A stretch of DNA of 64,000 bases, from contig JALHNT010000017.1 in the NCBI GenBank assembly GCA_022843385.1, positions 62,001 to 126,000 of the forward strand, read 5' to 3'. The position numbers and the translations under genes were made by a program. The stretch comes from Anaerolineae bacterium (GTDB lineage: Bacteria > Chloroflexota > Anaerolineae > Aggregatilineales > Phototrophicaceae). Under the pieces are notes generated by a model. The model was not told the origin of the DNA. It did no database searches and saw nothing but the letters and a program-made list of their open reading frames with translations. Shown one piece after another: positions 1 to 9,262 of the stretch (position 1 is the stretch's first letter; every line of letters begins with the position of its first letter).

Positions 1-66
1 GGTGGGCTGACGAGTTTGACGGCTGTCACAACTCTGTTCATGGCACTGCGGCTGAAAACGCCCTAA
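1..66 (+). CDS. C-terminal end of an unidentified, probably membrane protein (truncated by window edge)
   Basis: The first reading frame is open from base 1 and stops with TAA at 64-66, giving 21 residues ending FMALRLKTP. The tail is hydrophobic and ends with basic residues, as at the cytoplasmic end of a last transmembrane helix. It lies about 120 bases upstream of yvcK on the same strand. The fragment is too short to assign a family, and it could be a chance open frame. The 67-187 stretch between it and yvcK shows no gene. Confidence 0.3.
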   Translation, partial: GGLTSLTAVTTLFMALRLKTP

Positions 67-187
67 GCGAAATAGGTGAATAACGTCATGGGCGAAGCAT
101 CGCTTTCGTCCGTTGATGACCTTTGACTCTGGACTCAGACAATGTTAATCTTCATGGGCATACGGGTGCAGTGTAAATGTCAGGTCT

Positions 188-1498
188 ATGTGGCGAATTC
201 AGGCACTTACCAAATGGCTCACACCAGGGATCGGTGTCAAACGCTGGATCATTTTGCTCCTGGTCGGAGTGACGCTGGTATCATTGGGTATCTCCCAGAT
301 CATGCTGAGCCTGATTGGTCTGCATGTCCTCACGCAGGTTGCTGAGGCCACCTGGATTGAATATGCCCTGTCAGTGCTGATGATTGCTGGCGGCTTCACC
401 GTCGTGGCCTTCGCCGTTGTCAAGTGGTCCCGTGCCATTCTTGCACCGTATCGACGCAACCAGCAGGGTCGTGTTGTTGATGCCGTGTATTCACACAGTC
501 AACGCCATAAGGGGTTAAAAGTCGTTGCTATCGGTGGTGGAACTGGGCTGCCATCGGTCCTGCGAGGCTTCAAACCGTATACCAGCAATATCACGGCGGT
601 GGTGACGGTGGCTGACGATGGAGGGAGTTCAGGACGGCTGCGGCGCGATCTGGGCGTCCTGCCCCCAGGCGATCTCCGCAACAATATCGCAGCACTGGCG
701 GATGACGAAAGCCTGATGACACGTTTGTTTCAACATCGATTTGACGGTGGTGAATTGGGTGGACACGCCTTCGGCAATCTGTTCATTACCGCGTTAGCCG
801 CAGTGACCGGTAGCATTGAAACGGCGCTCATCGAAACCGAGCGCGTTCTGAACATTCAGGGACGTGTATTGCCAGCAACACTGGATGATGTTAATCTGAC
901 AGCGCAGCTTCGTTTGCCGGGCAGTAACCGCGTCAGTCAGGTGACAGGCGAATCCAACATTACGAAGGCGGGCGGAAGCATCGAGCAGATTGGTCTCGTG
1001 CCGCCCGATGCAGAGGCCTATAGCGAGAGCGTGCAAGCGATCCTGGATGCTGATCTGGTGGTGATTGGGCCAGGGAGTCTGTTCACCAGTATTCTGCCGA
1101 ACCTGCTGGTGCGCGGCATTGCCGAAGCCTTACGCGGCACAAAGGCCTATATCATCTATGTGTGCAATGTCGCCACACAGGCCGGAGAAACCGAGGGTTT
1201 TACGGTAGCAGAGCATGTGATGGCGCTGGAACGCCACATCGGGCGAGGCGTGTTTCATGTGGTGCTGGCAAATGACACCTATTCAACGATGAATGCCGGG
1301 AAGAATACCCACTATGTGCAACCGGTGCCGGAGCATCATGAAGTATTGCAACGATACGAAGTCCGTTACACCGATCTGACTGATGTCGAGCGCCCGTGGC
1401 GACATGATGCAATCAAGCTGGTCAGCGCGATTATGCAAGTGAGTCAGGAAGAACGGGGCGGCAATCTGAATCCGAGAATGGCCTTTACAGAAGTTTAA
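188..1498 (+). CDS. yvcK: YvcK/CofD-like protein (gluconeogenesis factor, UPF0052) with N-terminal membrane anchor
   Basis: The 436-residue protein has two hydrophobic segments at about residues 20-45 and 57-80. A CofD/YvcK Rossmann-type domain follows from about residue 111. Family signatures are the glycine loop AIGGGTGLP (about 115-123), the motif VADDGGSSGRLR (about 141-152), LPPGDLRNN, and GHAFGNLF. In Bacillus and mycobacteria YvcK binds UDP-sugars and is needed for growth on gluconeogenic carbon and for wall precursor balance; the same role here is inferred from the family. The usual YvcK is about 320 residues and soluble, so the N-terminal membrane extension is the notable difference. 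It lies directly upstream of gap. The ATG at 188 was chosen because it keeps both hydrophobic segments. Confidence 0.9.
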   Translation: MWRIQALTKWLTPGIGVKRWIILLLVGVTLVSLGISQIMLSLIGLHVLTQVAEATWIEYALSVLMIAGGFTVVAFAVVKWSRAILAPYRRNQQGRVVDAVYSHSQRHKGLKVVAIGGGTGLPSVLRGFKPYTSNITAVVTVADDGGSSGRLRRDLGVLPPGDLRNNIAALADDESLMTRLFQHRFDGGELGGHAFGNLFITALAAVTGSIETALIETERVLNIQGRVLPATLDDVNLTAQLRLPGSNRVSQVTGESNITKAGGSIEQIGLVPPDAEAYSESVQAILDADLVVIGPGSLFTSILPNLLVRGIAEALRGTKAYIIYVCNVATQAGETEGFTVAEHVMALERHIGRGVFHVVLANDTYSTMNAGKNTHYVQPVPEHHEVLQRYEVRYTDLTDVERPWRHDAIKLVSAIMQVSQEERGGNLNPRMAFTEV

Positions 1499-1511
1499 TC
1501 GAAATAATTCG

Positions 1512-1542
1512 TTGTTTAGGTGTGGACTCGGTACATTATGAT
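1512..1542 (+). promoter_or_regulatory. Candidate sigma-70 promoter for gap-pgk
   Basis: TTGTTT at 1512-1517 and TATGAT at 1537-1542 lie in the short gap between yvcK and gap. The spacer is 19 nt, longer than the ideal 17, so an alternative -35 (TTTAGG at 1515, spacer 16) is possible. The pair would give a leader of about 20 nt before the ATG at 1571, with the Shine-Dalgarno AAGGAG at 1556-1561. Confidence 0.4.
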
Positions 1543-1570
1543 CGTACTGCATCACAAGGAGTGATACACA

Positions 1571-2584
1571 ATGGCAAAGATTCGCGTCGGGATTAATGGT
1601 TTTGGACGTATTGGCCGCCAGGTGCTGCGCGCGATACGTCAGTACTATCCCAATGACATTGATGTGATTGCCTTCAACGACCTGGGCGATCTGGAGACGA
1701 TGGCGCATCTGTTCCGCCACGACTCGAACTACGGCAGCTATCATGGCACGGTTGAAGTCAAGGATGGTGCCTTGATTGTCGATGGCGATGAGATCAAGGC
1801 GCTGGCCGAGAAAGACCCGGCGGCGCTGCCCTGGAAGGCGCACAATGTCGATATCGTTATCGAAAGCACCGGGCGCTTCACCGATAAGGAAACTGCCGGC
1901 AAGCACCTGACCGCTGGCGCAAAGAAAGTCATCATCTCAGCCCCGGCCAAGAATGAAGATATTACCGTATGTCTGGGCGTCAATGACGATATGTATGACC
2001 CCGCCAAGCACCACGTCATCTCCAATGCCTCCTGCACCACCAACTGCCTCGCGCCGGCTGCCAAGGTCATCAACGACAAATATGGCATCGTGCGTGGTTT
2101 GATGACGACGGTACACAGCTATACCAACGACCAGCAGATCCTCGACCTGCCGCACAAAGACCTGCGCCGGGCGCGCGCCGCCGCGCTCAACATCATCCCC
2201 ACCACCACTGGCGCTGCCAAAGCCGTGTCGCTGGTCATCCCTGATCTGAAGGGCAAGTTCGACGGCATGGCGATGCGCGTCCCGACCCCCACCGTCTCGC
2301 TGGTGGACTTCGTCGCCGAGATCAAGTCACCTGCCACGAAGGATGATATGCTGGCTGCCTTCGAAGAAGCGGCCAATGGTCGTATGAAGGGCATTTTGGG
2401 CGTGTCGCATGAACCGCTGGTGTCGATGGACTTCAAGGGCGACAGCCGTTCCAGCATCATCGATGCTGAAATGTGCCAGGTGATGGGCGGCACGATGGTG
2501 AAGGTCGTGACCTGGTACGACAACGAGTGGGGTTATTCCTGCCGCGTGGCTGACCTGACCAAGATGATCGGCGGCAAGCTGTAA
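1571..2584 (+). CDS. gap: Type I glyceraldehyde-3-phosphate dehydrogenase
   Basis: This cytoplasmic enzyme oxidises glyceraldehyde-3-phosphate to 1,3-bisphosphoglycerate with NAD(P)+. The 337-residue length is standard. The NAD-binding loop [10 protein letters not shown] is at residues 8-17 and the catalytic cysteine motif SNASCTTNC places Cys155. The C-terminal motif [11 protein letters not shown] is intact. A clear AAGGAG precedes the ATG by 9 nt. pgk follows after 79 nt, so the first two genes of lower glycolysis are probably cotranscribed, with the kinase and tpiA downstream. Gap carries the usual residues of the phosphorylating enzyme, so a non-phosphorylating GapN-type activity is excluded. 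Confidence 0.98.
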   Translation: MAKIRVGINGFGRIGRQVLRAIRQYYPNDIDVIAFNDLGDLETMAHLFRHDSNYGSYHGTVEVKDGALIVDGDEIKALAEKDPAALPWKAHNVDIVIESTGRFTDKETAGKHLTAGAKKVIISAPAKNEDITVCLGVNDDMYDPAKHHVISNASCTTNCLAPAAKVINDKYGIVRGLMTTVHSYTNDQQILDLPHKDLRRARAAALNIIPTTTGAAKAVSLVIPDLKGKFDGMAMRVPTPTVSLVDFVAEIKSPATKDDMLAAFEEAANGRMKGILGVSHEPLVSMDFKGDSRSSIIDAEMCQVMGGTMVKVVTWYDNEWGYSCRVADLTKMIGGKL

Positions 2585-2663
2585 TCGCGCCTGTTTCACT
2601 GAAGGTTCTGGGGCGAGGCGCAGCATTGCGCTTCGCTCCTTTTATGTAGAGAGGTAATCCATC

Positions 2664-3854
2664 ATGAACAAGATGACCGTGCGTGATATTTCGTTCAAGG
2701 ATAAACGGGTGCTGGTGCGGGTGGATTTCAATGTACCGCTGGAAGGCAGTCGCATCACCGACGATACCCGCATTCGCGCTGCTGTCCCCACCCTGCAATT
2801 CATCCTGAGCCAGCAGCCGAAAGCGGTGGTGCTGATGTCCCATCTTGGCCGTCCAAAGGATGGCCCCGATCCTAAATTCTCGCTGGCACCGGTTGCGCCA
2901 GCATTGGCTGAACTTCTTGGCAAGCCGGTCGCCTTCGCCAGCGATTGCGTTGGCCCTGTCGCTGATGAAGCGGTGGCGGCGCTGCCATCGGGCGGTATCC
3001 TGCTGCTGGAAAACACCCGTTTTTACAAGGGTGAGGAAAAGAACGATCTCGATCTGGCGCAGAAGCTCGCCAAGCACGGCGATGTCTATGTCAACGATGC
3101 CTTCGGTTCAGCCCACCGCGCCCATTCTTCAACGGAAGGGGTGGCACGTTACTTGCCAGCCGTTTCAGGATTGTTGATGGAAAAAGAGATCGATTATCTC
3201 TCCAACACCATCGAAAGCCCAAAGCGCCCCTTCGTCGCTATCCTGGGTGGGGCGAAAGTCTCCGACAAGATTGAAGTGATCGAAGCGCTGCTGAACAAAG
3301 TTGATCTGCTGCTGATTGGCGGCGGCATGGCAAACACCTTCTTCAAGGCTCAGGGTCATGCGCTCGGTAAGTCACTGGTCGAGAGCGAGTCGGTAGATAC
3401 GGCAGCATCTTTACTGCAAAAAGGTGCGGATAAACTGGTGCTGCCAGTCGATGCCGTCACCGGCGATGCCTTCAGCAATGATGCCCAAAAACAGACCATT
3501 GATGTCAAGGATGGCGTGCCAGACGGGTGGAGCATTTACGACATCGGACCGAAGACGATCAATCTGTTCCGCGAGAAACTTCAGGGCGCACAGACGGTCG
3601 TGTGGAACGGGCCGATGGGTGTATTCGAAATGGCTAGCTTTGCCACCGGCACCAACGCGGTGGCACAAATTCTGGCCGAACAGACCGACCGAGGCGCAAT
3701 CACCATCATTGGAGGCGGCGACTCAGCAGCCGCAGTTGAAGCTGTGGGATTGGCCGAACGCATTACCCATATCTCAACCGGCGGTGGTGCCAGCCTAGAA
3801 ATGCTGGAAGGCAAAGCGTTACCGGGAGTAGTCGCCCTCAAGGACAAAACGTAA
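2664..3854 (+). CDS. pgk: Phosphoglycerate kinase
   Basis: Phosphoglycerate kinase transfers the acyl phosphate of 1,3-bisphosphoglycerate to ADP. The 396-residue length fits bacterial Pgk. Visible signatures are the substrate-binding RVDFNVPL near residue 20, LMSHLGRP in the N-lobe, [13 protein letters not shown], and the nucleotide-loop [10 protein letters not shown] with TGGGASLE near the C-terminus. The ATG at 2664 follows the Shine-Dalgarno AGAGAGG of the gap-pgk spacer. The gene sits between gap and a membrane Ser/Thr kinase gene whose promoter lies just after the pgk stop codon. No frameshift or missing residue was noticed. Confidence 0.98.
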   Translation: MNKMTVRDISFKDKRVLVRVDFNVPLEGSRITDDTRIRAAVPTLQFILSQQPKAVVLMSHLGRPKDGPDPKFSLAPVAPALAELLGKPVAFASDCVGPVADEAVAALPSGGILLLENTRFYKGEEKNDLDLAQKLAKHGDVYVNDAFGSAHRAHSSTEGVARYLPAVSGLLMEKEIDYLSNTIESPKRPFVAILGGAKVSDKIEVIEALLNKVDLLLIGGGMANTFFKAQGHALGKSLVESESVDTAASLLQKGADKLVLPVDAVTGDAFSNDAQKQTIDVKDGVPDGWSIYDIGPKTINLFREKLQGAQTVVWNGPMGVFEMASFATGTNAVAQILAEQTDRGAITIIGGGDSAAAVEAVGLAERITHISTGGGASLEMLEGKALPGVVALKDKT

Positions 3855-3876
3855 CACTTCGTTTACTCTTTGCTGA

Positions 3877-3906
3877 TTGTTTACGTCAAGCAAATACTCC
3901 TATAAT
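3877..3906 (+). promoter_or_regulatory. Sigma-70 promoter for the Ser/Thr kinase gene and tpiA
   Basis: TTGTTT at 3877-3882 and a perfect TATAAT at 3901-3906 are separated by 18 nt, all inside the 79-nt gap after pgk. Transcription would begin near 3913, about 20-27 nt before the kinase start. The kinase-tpiA half can therefore be transcribed independently of gap-pgk. Confidence 0.65.
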
Positions 3907-3933
3907 TCAGGGAAGGGCAAGCTGACGTAAGGG

Positions 3934-5808
3934 GTGATGATGCCGGTTCAAAGCGGGGATCAGGTTGGCGCATATCGCATCGTGCAGCAGCTCGGTCAGG
4001 GTGGGATGGCAAGCGTCTACAAAGCCTACCATCCCGAACTGGATCGGTTTGTTGCGATCAAATTCATGCACCAATCGTTCCAGGAGGACCCCAACTTCAT
4101 CGCGCGCTTTGAACGGGAAGCCCGCATCATTGCGCGGCTCGATCACCCCAATATCGTCCCGGTATATGACTTCAGCAATAATCAGGGTCAGCCCTATCTG
4201 GTGATGAAATACATCGAAGGGCAGACACTACGCCACGTCCTGGCCGTTGATGGGTATCCGGTTATTCAACTACTGGCGATGATCCGCGCCGTGGCCGCCG
4301 GCTTAAGCTACGCCCATCAACAGGGCGTTCTGCATCGTGACATCAAGCCAGCCAATATCCTGATCGACAACGAAAACCGTCCTTACCTGAGCGACTTCGG
4401 CCTAGCGCGCCTGGCACAGGTCGGCTCGTCCACCCTCAGCCAGGATATGCTGCTAGGCACACCCCACTATATGTCACCAGAGCAGGCACGGGGTCAGCAG
4501 GAGTTGACTCCGGCAACCGACATTTATTCGTTGGGGGTCATCCTCTACGAGATTGCAGTAGGTCAGGTTCCATTCAGCGGCAACACACCCTATGCTATTG
4601 TTCACGATCATATCTATACACCCTTGCCCTCGCCGAGCGCTCAAAATCCGGCGGTCAACGCGGCTGTTGAGACAGTCCTGCTGAAGGCGCTGGCGAAAGA
4701 TCCAGAACAGCGGTATGGCTCGGCGCTGGAGATGGCCGAAGCCTTTGAGAAGGCAACCTTATCCGGGACGAAGGATTCTTCACCAGACGTGTCCGCGACA
4801 AGCTCACGTGTCATGGATGCTACAACTCCAGATGCAGCCAATGTTTCTGGAGTGGGGCAAGCTGTCAGGAAAACCCAGCCCAATTCCCCAACTGCAAGAC
4901 AAGCGCCGGCCAGTCCTGTCGCTGCGGCCAAGCCGAACCGCTCCGGGTTGTTTGTTCTGGTTGCTGCGATCATCATCGTCGTGGTCGGCCTAGTCGTTCT
5001 GTCCGGTCGTAATCGAGGGAATAGAGGAGATGAGACGCTGCCGACGCTGGCATCAATCGAGCAGGCTGACATGCCCACGACTGCGACAATCACGGATACA
5101 CCCATACCAACCGCAGCAGATTCAGCCAGTGCAACAGGGGTAGCCAGTCAGCAAACGATCATCCCGCTGGATGTACCTGTTCTGACGATACAGGAAGCCC
5201 AAGCGGGTATAAGCGAAAACCCCAATGCTGAGGTGAACTACCTGAGTCTGGCGCAGGCCCATTGGGCCAACGATGATATCCCATCAGCCCAAGATGCGAT
5301 TACTGAAGGCTTTCGTTTTGCCGATGACCCGATCACCTATCTGCTGACTGCCGCCGCGATTGCCGACGAGAACCGCGCTGTTGACTCAGCCATTCTGCTC
5401 TATACTCAGGCGCTCTATCTGGCCGAAGGGGATGAAAGTCGCTACCCAGGTGTGCGCGCCATAGCCGGTGAATATCTGTATGATGCAGCCCTCACTGCCC
5501 CGGCCAGCGCGTTTGAAGTTGCGCGTCGAGCAATGGGTAATCAAGCCGGTTTCGGCAGACCTGATTTCGCGGATATCATCTCAGCCCGCGTTCTGGTGAG
5601 CAGCAATCGCTATCGACTGGCCGACGCAGCGTTGCGCCGGCTGCCGGTTTCAGAGGTCAATTCACCGGAAGCCCGTCTGGTTAACGGGGAGTTGTTGAGC
5701 GCCGAAGGTCGCCCTGGTGAGGCTCGCGCAGAGTGGGAAGCCATCCTGGGCATGGCCGATGCGCCACAATGGGTTAAGGATCGAGCCACTACATTACTTT
5801 CGCAATAA
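3934..5808 (+). CDS. Membrane-bound PknB-type Ser/Thr protein kinase with extracytoplasmic TPR-like domain
   Basis: A Hanks-type kinase domain fills about residues 10-275. It has the glycine loop LGQGGMASVYK, the VAIK lysine (about K43), HRDIKPAN (about 134-141), DFGLAR (about 154-159) and GTPHYMSPEQA. A Ser/Thr/Pro-rich linker follows, then one transmembrane helix at about 338-358. The extracytoplasmic part of about 265 residues begins with a Thr/Pro-rich stretch and continues with Ala-rich helical repeats resembling TPRs (about 430-620). No PASTA repeats are present. All catalytic residues are intact, so activity is expected. Starts GTG 3934, ATG 3937 and ATG 3940 are in frame; ATG 3940 has the best spacing to AAGGGG. 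It sits between pgk and tpiA (6-nt gap to tpiA), so regulation of central carbon metabolism is possible, though this is inference. Confidence 0.93.
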   Translation: MMMPVQSGDQVGAYRIVQQLGQGGMASVYKAYHPELDRFVAIKFMHQSFQEDPNFIARFEREARIIARLDHPNIVPVYDFSNNQGQPYLVMKYIEGQTLRHVLAVDGYPVIQLLAMIRAVAAGLSYAHQQGVLHRDIKPANILIDNENRPYLSDFGLARLAQVGSSTLSQDMLLGTPHYMSPEQARGQQELTPATDIYSLGVILYEIAVGQVPFSGNTPYAIVHDHIYTPLPSPSAQNPAVNAAVETVLLKALAKDPEQRYGSALEMAEAFEKATLSGTKDSSPDVSATSSRVMDATTPDAANVSGVGQAVRKTQPNSPTARQAPASPVAAAKPNRSGLFVLVAAIIIVVVGLVVLSGRNRGNRGDETLPTLASIEQADMPTTATITDTPIPTAADSASATGVASQQTIIPLDVPVLTIQEAQAGISENPNAEVNYLSLAQAHWANDDIPSAQDAITEGFRFADDPITYLLTAAAIADENRAVDSAILLYTQALYLAEGDESRYPGVRAIAGEYLYDAALTAPASAFEVARRAMGNQAGFGRPDFADIISARVLVSSNRYRLADAALRRLPVSEVNSPEARLVNGELLSAEGRPGEARAEWEAILGMADAPQWVKDRATTLLSQ

Positions 5809-5814
5809 GGAGTT

Positions 5815-6588
5815 ATGATGCGTAAACCGATCATCGCTGGAAACTGGAAGATGTACAAGACTCACGCCGAGTCTGTTGCTTTCGTAAAGGAACTGGCTCC
5901 GCGTCTGGCAGCATACACTGGTGTGGAAAGTGTCGTGTGTCCCACATTCGTGGCGCTGGCTGGTGTCTGTGAAGCACTCAAGGGCAGTGGCATCGGCGTC
6001 GGCGCACAAAACCTGCATTGGGAAGCACAAGGGGCATTCACGTCGCAGATCGCGCCCCCTATGCTCCAGGGGCTGGCCGAGTACGTGATTATCGGTCACT
6101 CGGAATGCCGAGCTTACTTAGGCGAAACCGATGAGATGATCAACAAGAAGGTGAAAGCGGCGCTGGCCTATGGCTTGAAACCGATCATCGCGGTGGGCGA
6201 GAGCCTGACCCAGAACGAAGCCGGACAAACGGCTGCTGTCATCGGTGGTCAGGTACGGGCGGCGCTGGACGGAGTCGATGCCGCCAACATGACCAACATT
6301 GTGCTGGCCTATGAACCGATCTGGGCGATTGGCACGGGAAAAAATGCCAGCAGTGCGATTGCCCAGGATGTGATTGGTGGCACGATCCGCAAAACGCTGA
6401 CCGAACTCTATGGCAACAGTGTCGCGCAAGGTGTACGCATTCAGTACGGCGGAAGCGTCAAGCCCGATAACATGCAGGATTATATGTCGCAGCCCGACAT
6501 TGATGGCGCACTGGTTGGGGGAGCATCGCTCAAGGTTGATGACTTCGCCAAATTGATCGAAGCAGCCGCAAAAGCGAAAGGTGTCTAA
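5815..6588 (+). CDS. tpiA: Triosephosphate isomerase
   Basis: The enzyme interconverts dihydroxyacetone phosphate and glyceraldehyde-3-phosphate as a TIM-barrel dimer. Length is 257 residues. The catalytic lysine lies in AGNWKMYKT, the electrophilic histidine in IGHSECR, and the glutamate base in AYEPIWAIGTGK. The phosphate-binding loop YGGSVKPDN is present. ATG codons at 5815 and 5818 are both possible, with AAGGAG just upstream at 5807-5812. The gene begins 6 nt after the kinase stop, which indicates cotranscription with the kinase. Confidence 0.97.
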   Translation: MMRKPIIAGNWKMYKTHAESVAFVKELAPRLAAYTGVESVVCPTFVALAGVCEALKGSGIGVGAQNLHWEAQGAFTSQIAPPMLQGLAEYVIIGHSECRAYLGETDEMINKKVKAALAYGLKPIIAVGESLTQNEAGQTAAVIGGQVRAALDGVDAANMTNIVLAYEPIWAIGTGKNASSAIAQDVIGGTIRKTLTELYGNSVAQGVRIQYGGSVKPDNMQDYMSQPDIDGALVGGASLKVDDFAKLIEAAAKAKGV

Positions 6589-6620
6589 TACTGCCTGGTC
6601 TGGACTTACTCACGCCCTGG

Positions 6621-8219
6621 TTGGTGCTGGGCAGCCTGTTCTATGCACTGCGATCATTAGAAGTGTGGTTGCACCAGCATATTTTTAAGGTTGGATGGCT
6701 GTCGACGCGGCAGTACCAGACGACAACCATCCTTTATTACGCCTTTTTCCTTCCGGGTATCGTCCTTAACCAGTTCCTCTTCTGGTTAGCCGCCGGATTC
6801 CTGAATGTGCGAGCCGAGCGCTCGATTGTCTGGCCGCAGAAACAGGAAATCGGTGAACTGAAACTGGACTTCATTCGCCTGCAGAAGAATGTTGATCCGC
6901 TGCGATTGGCGATCATTCACACCATGCCGCTGTTGGTGGGAATGGTAGTCGTCTGGCACATCGCCAACAATATCATCGCCGTCCCCGTGTTTCTGGTGGC
7001 GCTCGGTGGTAACCAATTTCTCGATCAACTCGGCCCGGCGCTCGGTCATTTTTCCCGCATTCCCGACCTGTGGTTGTGGGTATACCTAGCCTTCACCATC
7101 AGCAACACCATGATGCCCAACTTCGAGGCGATGCGAGGTTGGCGGGTTGCGCTGATCGCCGTCGGGATTGGGATCGTCATTCTGTATATCGTTGGCGCTG
7201 GTAATCAGGTCATCCTGAATAATCTGCGGGGGCCGGTGAACGATGCGTTGAACTCGCTTTCGACCCTGTTCGCCATCATCATCGGTATAGATGTATTTGT
7301 GGTGGCGGTGCTTGGCACGATAGAGGCGCTGATCGAACGATTTACGGGCTACAGTGCCACGTTCAAAGATGGCAAGATGATGACAATGACGCGAGCGGAA
7401 ATGCTGGCACAACGCAGCAAAGCGCTTGCGCCAACAGCCAAAGCCAGCAAAGCTGCAACAAGGGCGGAACCGGCTGGTGCGCCTTCGATCTACAAGCTGG
7501 TCTTTCCTATTCCTGGGCCCCCAGGTAAGGAACCAGTCAGCCGCGAAGAAAATCTGGTGATTGAGCCGCCGAGCAAGCCGATGCTGCCGGGCAGCGAAGG
7601 GCGAAGCGGGCCAGCCATCATCAGCGGCAATGTGACTGAGAAATTACCGCCGCCCTCCAGCGACACTGCTCCAGCTAAACCGAGCTTGGGATCAGGGGTG
7701 ATCTCCAGACCCGCCCCTATGCTGTCGCCGACGCCCAAAGCCGACGACAAATCACCGACCCATCCACCAGTCAGCCCCTTGCCCAATCGCCCGCCGGGAG
7801 ATGCAGCGAAGCCATCCCCTGTCACCACCTCTCCAGCCCCACAACGCGCTACAACCAATCCTCTGCGGTCACCATTGGATGATGAGGATGACGAGGACGA
7901 CAAGCAGGTAGCCCGTCCTGCGTCCAGCACACCTCTCAATCGTCCTGGCATATCGCCGCCAGCGGCCGCTCCGAAGCCATCACTGCCATCATCACCCGCA
8001 GCGCCACAACGCTCGTCCTTGACTGATCTGCGGTCGCCACTGGATGATGAGCCGATGGCTCGGCCACAATCCACTGCGCTGCCTAACCGCCCGGTGACAA
8101 CAACGAAGCCAAGCGCGAGTACCCCACAGCGCTCGTCGCTGAACGATTTACGTTCGCCCATAAGCGATGATGATGAGGATGATGAACTCACCTATGAAGA
8201 CGCAGAGGACTCGGTCTGA
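6621..8219 (+). CDS. Polytopic membrane protein with long Pro/Ser-rich tail carrying three LRSPLDDE-type repeats
   Basis: Function is unknown. Residues 1-260 are hydrophobic and hold about five or six transmembrane segments, with LYYAFFLPGIVLNQFLFWL and a 'GNQFLDQLGPALGHFSRIP' stretch. Residues of about 275-532 are a disordered Pro/Ala/Ser tail. In the tail, a unit PQR(S/A)(S/T) plus LRSP(L/I) and acidic residues occurs three times, starting at about residues 407, 462 and 502. The start is odd: only TTG 6621 and GTG 6624 are available, neither with a good Shine-Dalgarno, and the frame is open further upstream without a standard start codon (a CTG lies at 6591). The gene follows tpiA by 32 nt and its end overlaps the convergent glycosyltransferase by 28 bases. 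Resemblance to other Chloroflexota hypothetical proteins is from memory only. Confidence 0.75.
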   Translation: MVLGSLFYALRSLEVWLHQHIFKVGWLSTRQYQTTTILYYAFFLPGIVLNQFLFWLAAGFLNVRAERSIVWPQKQEIGELKLDFIRLQKNVDPLRLAIIHTMPLLVGMVVVWHIANNIIAVPVFLVALGGNQFLDQLGPALGHFSRIPDLWLWVYLAFTISNTMMPNFEAMRGWRVALIAVGIGIVILYIVGAGNQVILNNLRGPVNDALNSLSTLFAIIIGIDVFVVAVLGTIEALIERFTGYSATFKDGKMMTMTRAEMLAQRSKALAPTAKASKAATRAEPAGAPSIYKLVFPIPGPPGKEPVSREENLVIEPPSKPMLPGSEGRSGPAIISGNVTEKLPPPSSDTAPAKPSLGSGVISRPAPMLSPTPKADDKSPTHPPVSPLPNRPPGDAAKPSPVTTSPAPQRATTNPLRSPLDDEDDEDDKQVARPASSTPLNRPGISPPAAAPKPSLPSSPAAPQRSSLTDLRSPLDDEPMARPQSTALPNRPVTTTKPSASTPQRSSLNDLRSPISDDDEDDELTYEDAEDSV

Positions 8220-9256
8220 CGCCGGCGTTCGAGGAAGATCAGCCCGCCAGCGACCAGCACCAGCATGACAGCCAGCGCCACGAATTTGTAGAACTGACTT
8301 TCCAGAACCAAAGTCAGCAATCCAAAGAAAGCACAGAAGAGATAGTAGGTCAGCACAATCTGGCGCTGGCTAAAGCCCAAATCGAGCAACCGGAAATGAA
8401 TATGTCCCCGATCCCCCTCAAACGGGCTTCGGCCCTGCCGCAGCCGGTTGATGACCTGCCAAGCCACATCCATCAGCGGTAATCCCATGACCAAGAGGAT
8501 GGTTGCCATCTTCGCGCCGCCAATAATGCTGAGTGTTCCTAGAACGTAGCCCAGAAAATATGCGCCGCCGCCCATGATGATCTGTGCCGGATTGAAGTTG
8601 TAAAGCAAGAATCCGAAAGATGTGCCTACCAACGCCAGCATCAATAGACTGACGCTCACTTGTGGCGGATCAACACGAAAGGCACTATTGATGAAGAGCA
8701 TCACCCCGGCGATCAGCGCAACGCCACCGGCTAACCCATCCAGCCCGTCGAGAAAGTTGACGGTGTTCATCATCCCCACCAACCAGAAGTAGCTGAGTGC
8801 CACCGTCACCAGATGCGGCCAGGGGTCGGTTTGTTGTCCAGTCAGGGGATTATTGACATATTCGATGAATATCTGAAAGGTGATGGCGATGGCGGCAGCC
8901 AACGATTGGCCGATGAAGAGGGTCAGCGCTCGGAATTCGAAGATATCATCTAACAGGCCAATGATGAAAATGAATGCACCACCGAGCAGCAGACCACTCA
9001 AGCGAATAACTTCATAGGGGTCAAGGCGCGGCACGGGCAGCGCCTGGGCAATCAGAACGGCACCGGTAAAGGCAAGGAACAAACACACACCGCCCAATTT
9101 GGAAACGCCGCGCTGATCGGCATCGCTCAGTCGGCGACCGCCAAAAACGGAGATGATGCCATACCGCTTGCCCAACCGGTCAGCCAGTGGAACCGTGAGA
9201 ATCATGGTACTTATGGAAAAGACGAGGACAAAGATGTACGGTGTGTATTCGATCAA
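8192..9256 (-). CDS. Undecaprenyl-phosphate sugar-1-phosphate transferase (MraY/WecA/TagO family)
   Basis: This polytopic membrane enzyme belongs to glycosyltransferase family 4. Such enzymes transfer HexNAc-1-phosphate from a UDP-sugar onto undecaprenyl phosphate to start cell-surface glycan synthesis. The 354 residues form about ten transmembrane helices. Diagnostic loops are GLLDDIFEF (the paired Asp), NTVNFLDGLDGLAGG, and the C-terminal HIHFRLL. The HIHFRLL loop and NTVNFLDGLDG are closer to WecA/TagO than to MraY, so teichoic-acid-like or polysaccharide initiation is more likely than lipid I synthesis. The start is TTG 9256, 6 nt after the upp stop, without an obvious Shine-Dalgarno, so coupling to upp translation is likely. 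Sugar specificity cannot be read from the sequence. Confidence 0.9.
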   Translation of the reverse strand: MIEYTPYIFVLVFSISTMILTVPLADRLGKRYGIISVFGGRRLSDADQRGVSKLGGVCLFLAFTGAVLIAQALPVPRLDPYEVIRLSGLLLGGAFIFIIGLLDDIFEFRALTLFIGQSLAAAIAITFQIFIEYVNNPLTGQQTDPWPHLVTVALSYFWLVGMMNTVNFLDGLDGLAGGVALIAGVMLFINSAFRVDPPQVSVSLLMLALVGTSFGFLLYNFNPAQIIMGGGAYFLGYVLGTLSIIGGAKMATILLVMGLPLMDVAWQVINRLRQGRSPFEGDRGHIHFRLLDLGFSQRQIVLTYYLFCAFFGLLTLVLESQFYKFVALAVMLVLVAGGLIFLERRRQTESSASS

Positions 9257-9262
9257 GAGCTG

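Noticed and set aside
7490..8191. A 233-codon minus-strand frame rich in Ser and Gly opposite the membrane-protein tail
   Set aside because: It is the reverse complement of the Pro/Ser/Asp-rich tail of the gene at 6621 and has only low-complexity sequence.
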